Notes under the pieces: model-generated
What the model was told of the DNA's origin: nothing
The model's database searches: none
Seen by the model: only the letters and a program-made list of their open reading frames with translations
Part shown: positions 62,910-64,000 of the stretch, one piece after another
How the letters are laid out: every line of letters starts with the position of its first letter
Position numbering within the stretch: position 1 is the stretch's first letter
Assembly: GCF_029207565.1 (NCBI RefSeq)
Contig: NZ_JANCMW010000001.1
Location: 372,001-436,000 of the forward strand
From: Marinobacter iranensis
GTDB taxonomy: Bacteria > Pseudomonadota > Gammaproteobacteria > Pseudomonadales > Oleiphilaceae
Direction: 5' to 3'
Length of the DNA: 64,000 nt
Translations under genes and position numbers: made by a program

Positions 62910-64000
62910 ATGGCACAGGCACCGAAAAGCACCCAAAAGAAAACATCGACGGCAAAGAAGGCCCCGGCCGCCAAAAGCGGTATCCGCCGCGTCGCTATTA
63001 TCGGCGGTAACCGGGTACCTTTTGCCCGCTCCAATACGGCGTACAGCAAAGTCAGCAATCAGGAATTGCTAACCAGTGCACTGCGGGGGCTGGTTGACCG
63101 CTTCGGGTTGCAGGGGCAGCGCGTTGGAGAGGTTGTCGCTGGTGCGGTCATCAAGCATTCCAGGGATTTTAACCTGACGCGGGAGTCTGCGCTCAGCAGC
63201 GGCCTGGCGCCGGAAACGCCCGCCTATGATATCCAGCAGGCCTGTGGCACCGGCCTGGAAGCGGCCATCCTGGTGGCGAACAAGATCGCCCTGGGGCAGA
63301 TTGAGTGCGGTATTGCCGGCGGCACCGACACCACCTCCGATGCGCCGATTGGCGTGGGGGAGGGCCTGCGGGAAATCCTGCTGGACTTGAATCGCGCCAA
63401 GACGACCGGCGAGCGCCTGAGAGCACTGAGCCGTTTCCGCCCCGGCTACCTGAAACCGGAAATTCCGCAAAACGGAGAGCCCAGAACCGGCCTGTCCATG
63501 GGTGGCCATTGCCAGATCACCGCCCATGAATGGTCCATTCCCCGTGACGAGCAGGACAAGCTGGCCTATGAAAGCCACCAGAAACTGGCTGCGGCTTATG
63601 AGGAAGGTTTCTTCAAGGACCTGATGACGCCACTGGCGGGGCTGGAGAAGGACAATATCCTGCGCCCGGACACTACCCTGGAGAAACTGGCGACGCTCAA
63701 GCCCGTGTTCGACCGGGACAACGGCACCATGACCGCCGCCAACAGCACGGCGCTGACCGATGGTGCCTCCTGTGTGCTGTTGGCCAGCGAAGAGTGGGCC
63801 AAGGCAAACAACATGGAGGTAAAGGCCTACCTGACCTTCTCCGAAGTAGCCGCCGTGGACTTCGTTGACAAGAAAGAGGGCCTGCTGATGGCGCCGGCCT
63901 ATGCCGTGCCGCGCATGTTGGAGAAAGCCGGGCTGAGCCTGCAGGATTTCGACTTCTACGAAATCCACGAAGCCTTTGCCGCACAGGTGCTCTCCACCCT
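62910..64000 (+). CDS. Acetyl-CoA C-acyltransferase (FadI-like thiolase), 3'-truncated by window edge
   Basis: 363 codons are visible and the frame is still open at base 64000. A Lys/Ala-rich leader (~1-22) precedes the thiolase fold: RRVAIIGGNRVPFARSNTAY, the acyl-accepting Cys in QQACGTGLEAAI, GGTDTTSDAP and YEIHEAFAAQVLSTL (His of the NEAF-type motif). The second Cys motif lies beyond the edge. Members cleave or form 3-ketoacyl-CoA. Divergent from the FabG-like gene, with 166 bases between for both promoters. Confidence 0.93.
   Translation, partial: MAQAPKSTQKKTSTAKKAPAAKSGIRRVAIIGGNRVPFARSNTAYSKVSNQELLTSALRGLVDRFGLQGQRVGEVVAGAVIKHSRDFNLTRESALSSGLAPETPAYDIQQACGTGLEAAILVANKIALGQIECGIAGGTDTTSDAPIGVGEGLREILLDLNRAKTTGERLRALSRFRPGYLKPEIPQNGEPRTGLSMGGHCQITAHEWSIPRDEQDKLAYESHQKLAAAYEEGFFKDLMTPLAGLEKDNILRPDTTLEKLATLKPVFDRDNGTMTAANSTALTDGASCVLLASEEWAKANNMEVKAYLTFSEVAAVDFVDKKEGLLMAPAYAVPRMLEKAGLSLQDFDFYEIHEAFAAQVLST

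Noticed and set aside
63069..63968. 299-codon leftward open frame near the right edge
   Set aside because: Antisense to the thiolase gene, whose active-site motifs are in the plus frame.

Overview
The window looks like a chromosomal segment of a marine gammaproteobacterium, most likely Marinobacter or a close relative. This is inferred from gene content: an MvaT-type nucleoid protein, a 468-residue FabG-like reductase divergent from a FadI-like thiolase, a Maf-type flagellin glycosyltransferase, a lemA/M48 pair, and abundant REP sequences of the GTAGGTCGGATTAG type. No 16S gene is present, so the genus is an inference.

Layout. (1) Positions 1-14130 hold a surface polysaccharide locus: partial asnB, glycosyltransferases, a two-domain dehydrogenase, wecB, a heparinase-like lyase, and a PglC/PglD/PglE/PglF-type set that would make and load an N-acetylbacillosamine-like first sugar. 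Many genes overlap by 1-8 bases, so translation is coupled. (2) Positions 14456-19979 hold APS kinase (cysC), an SLC13-type anion permease, an RNA-processing-type metallo-beta-lactamase protein carrying an in-frame REP insertion, and a TviB-type UDP-GlcNAc 6-dehydrogenase. (3) Positions 20213-28051 hold an mvaT-like silencer, a diguanylate cyclase with a response regulator, a secreted protein, sbcB, a DUF559 endonuclease-like gene bracketed by GC-rich palindromes, and a large TPR protein. (4) A VapC/Phd-type toxin-antitoxin pair (28443-29070) sits between two near-identical 161-bp repeats. (5) Positions 29525-36673 form a flagellar filament island: flagellin, maf, second flagellin, flaG, fliD, fliS. 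(6) argG, an AraC regulator, a response regulator with a degenerate GGDEF domain, yajQ and an AmpG-like permease follow. (7) An alkyltransferase-like protein and a REP-associated tyrosine transposase (RAYT) sit in a REP-dense stretch (42829-44158). (8) fxsA, groES-groEL with a heat-shock promoter, gspN-gspC-gspD, the M48/lemA pair, an EAL protein, sodB, purEK, envelope proteins, a tRNA-Val/Asp/Val cluster, the reductase, and the 5' part of the thiolase gene complete the window.

The most striking signal is a modular repeat system: 24 REP units, five copies of a ~97-bp hairpin module (called P here), and a RAYT gene that is a plausible mobilising enzyme. REP units occur as divergent pairs, with or without P in the order REP-P-iREP-REP. 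They cluster at gene 3' ends, supply the stop codon of four genes, and one pair lies in frame inside a coding sequence. Two further repeat systems appear: the DUF559-flanking palindromes, and two cloverleaf-like hairpins with unrelated stems but the same architecture and TCCN mini-loops.

Cyclic di-GMP signalling is prominent: an intact GGEEF cyclase, two proteins with degenerate GGDEF domains (one also carrying EAL), and YajQ. Together with the polysaccharide and flagellar loci this fits control of surface attachment versus motility.
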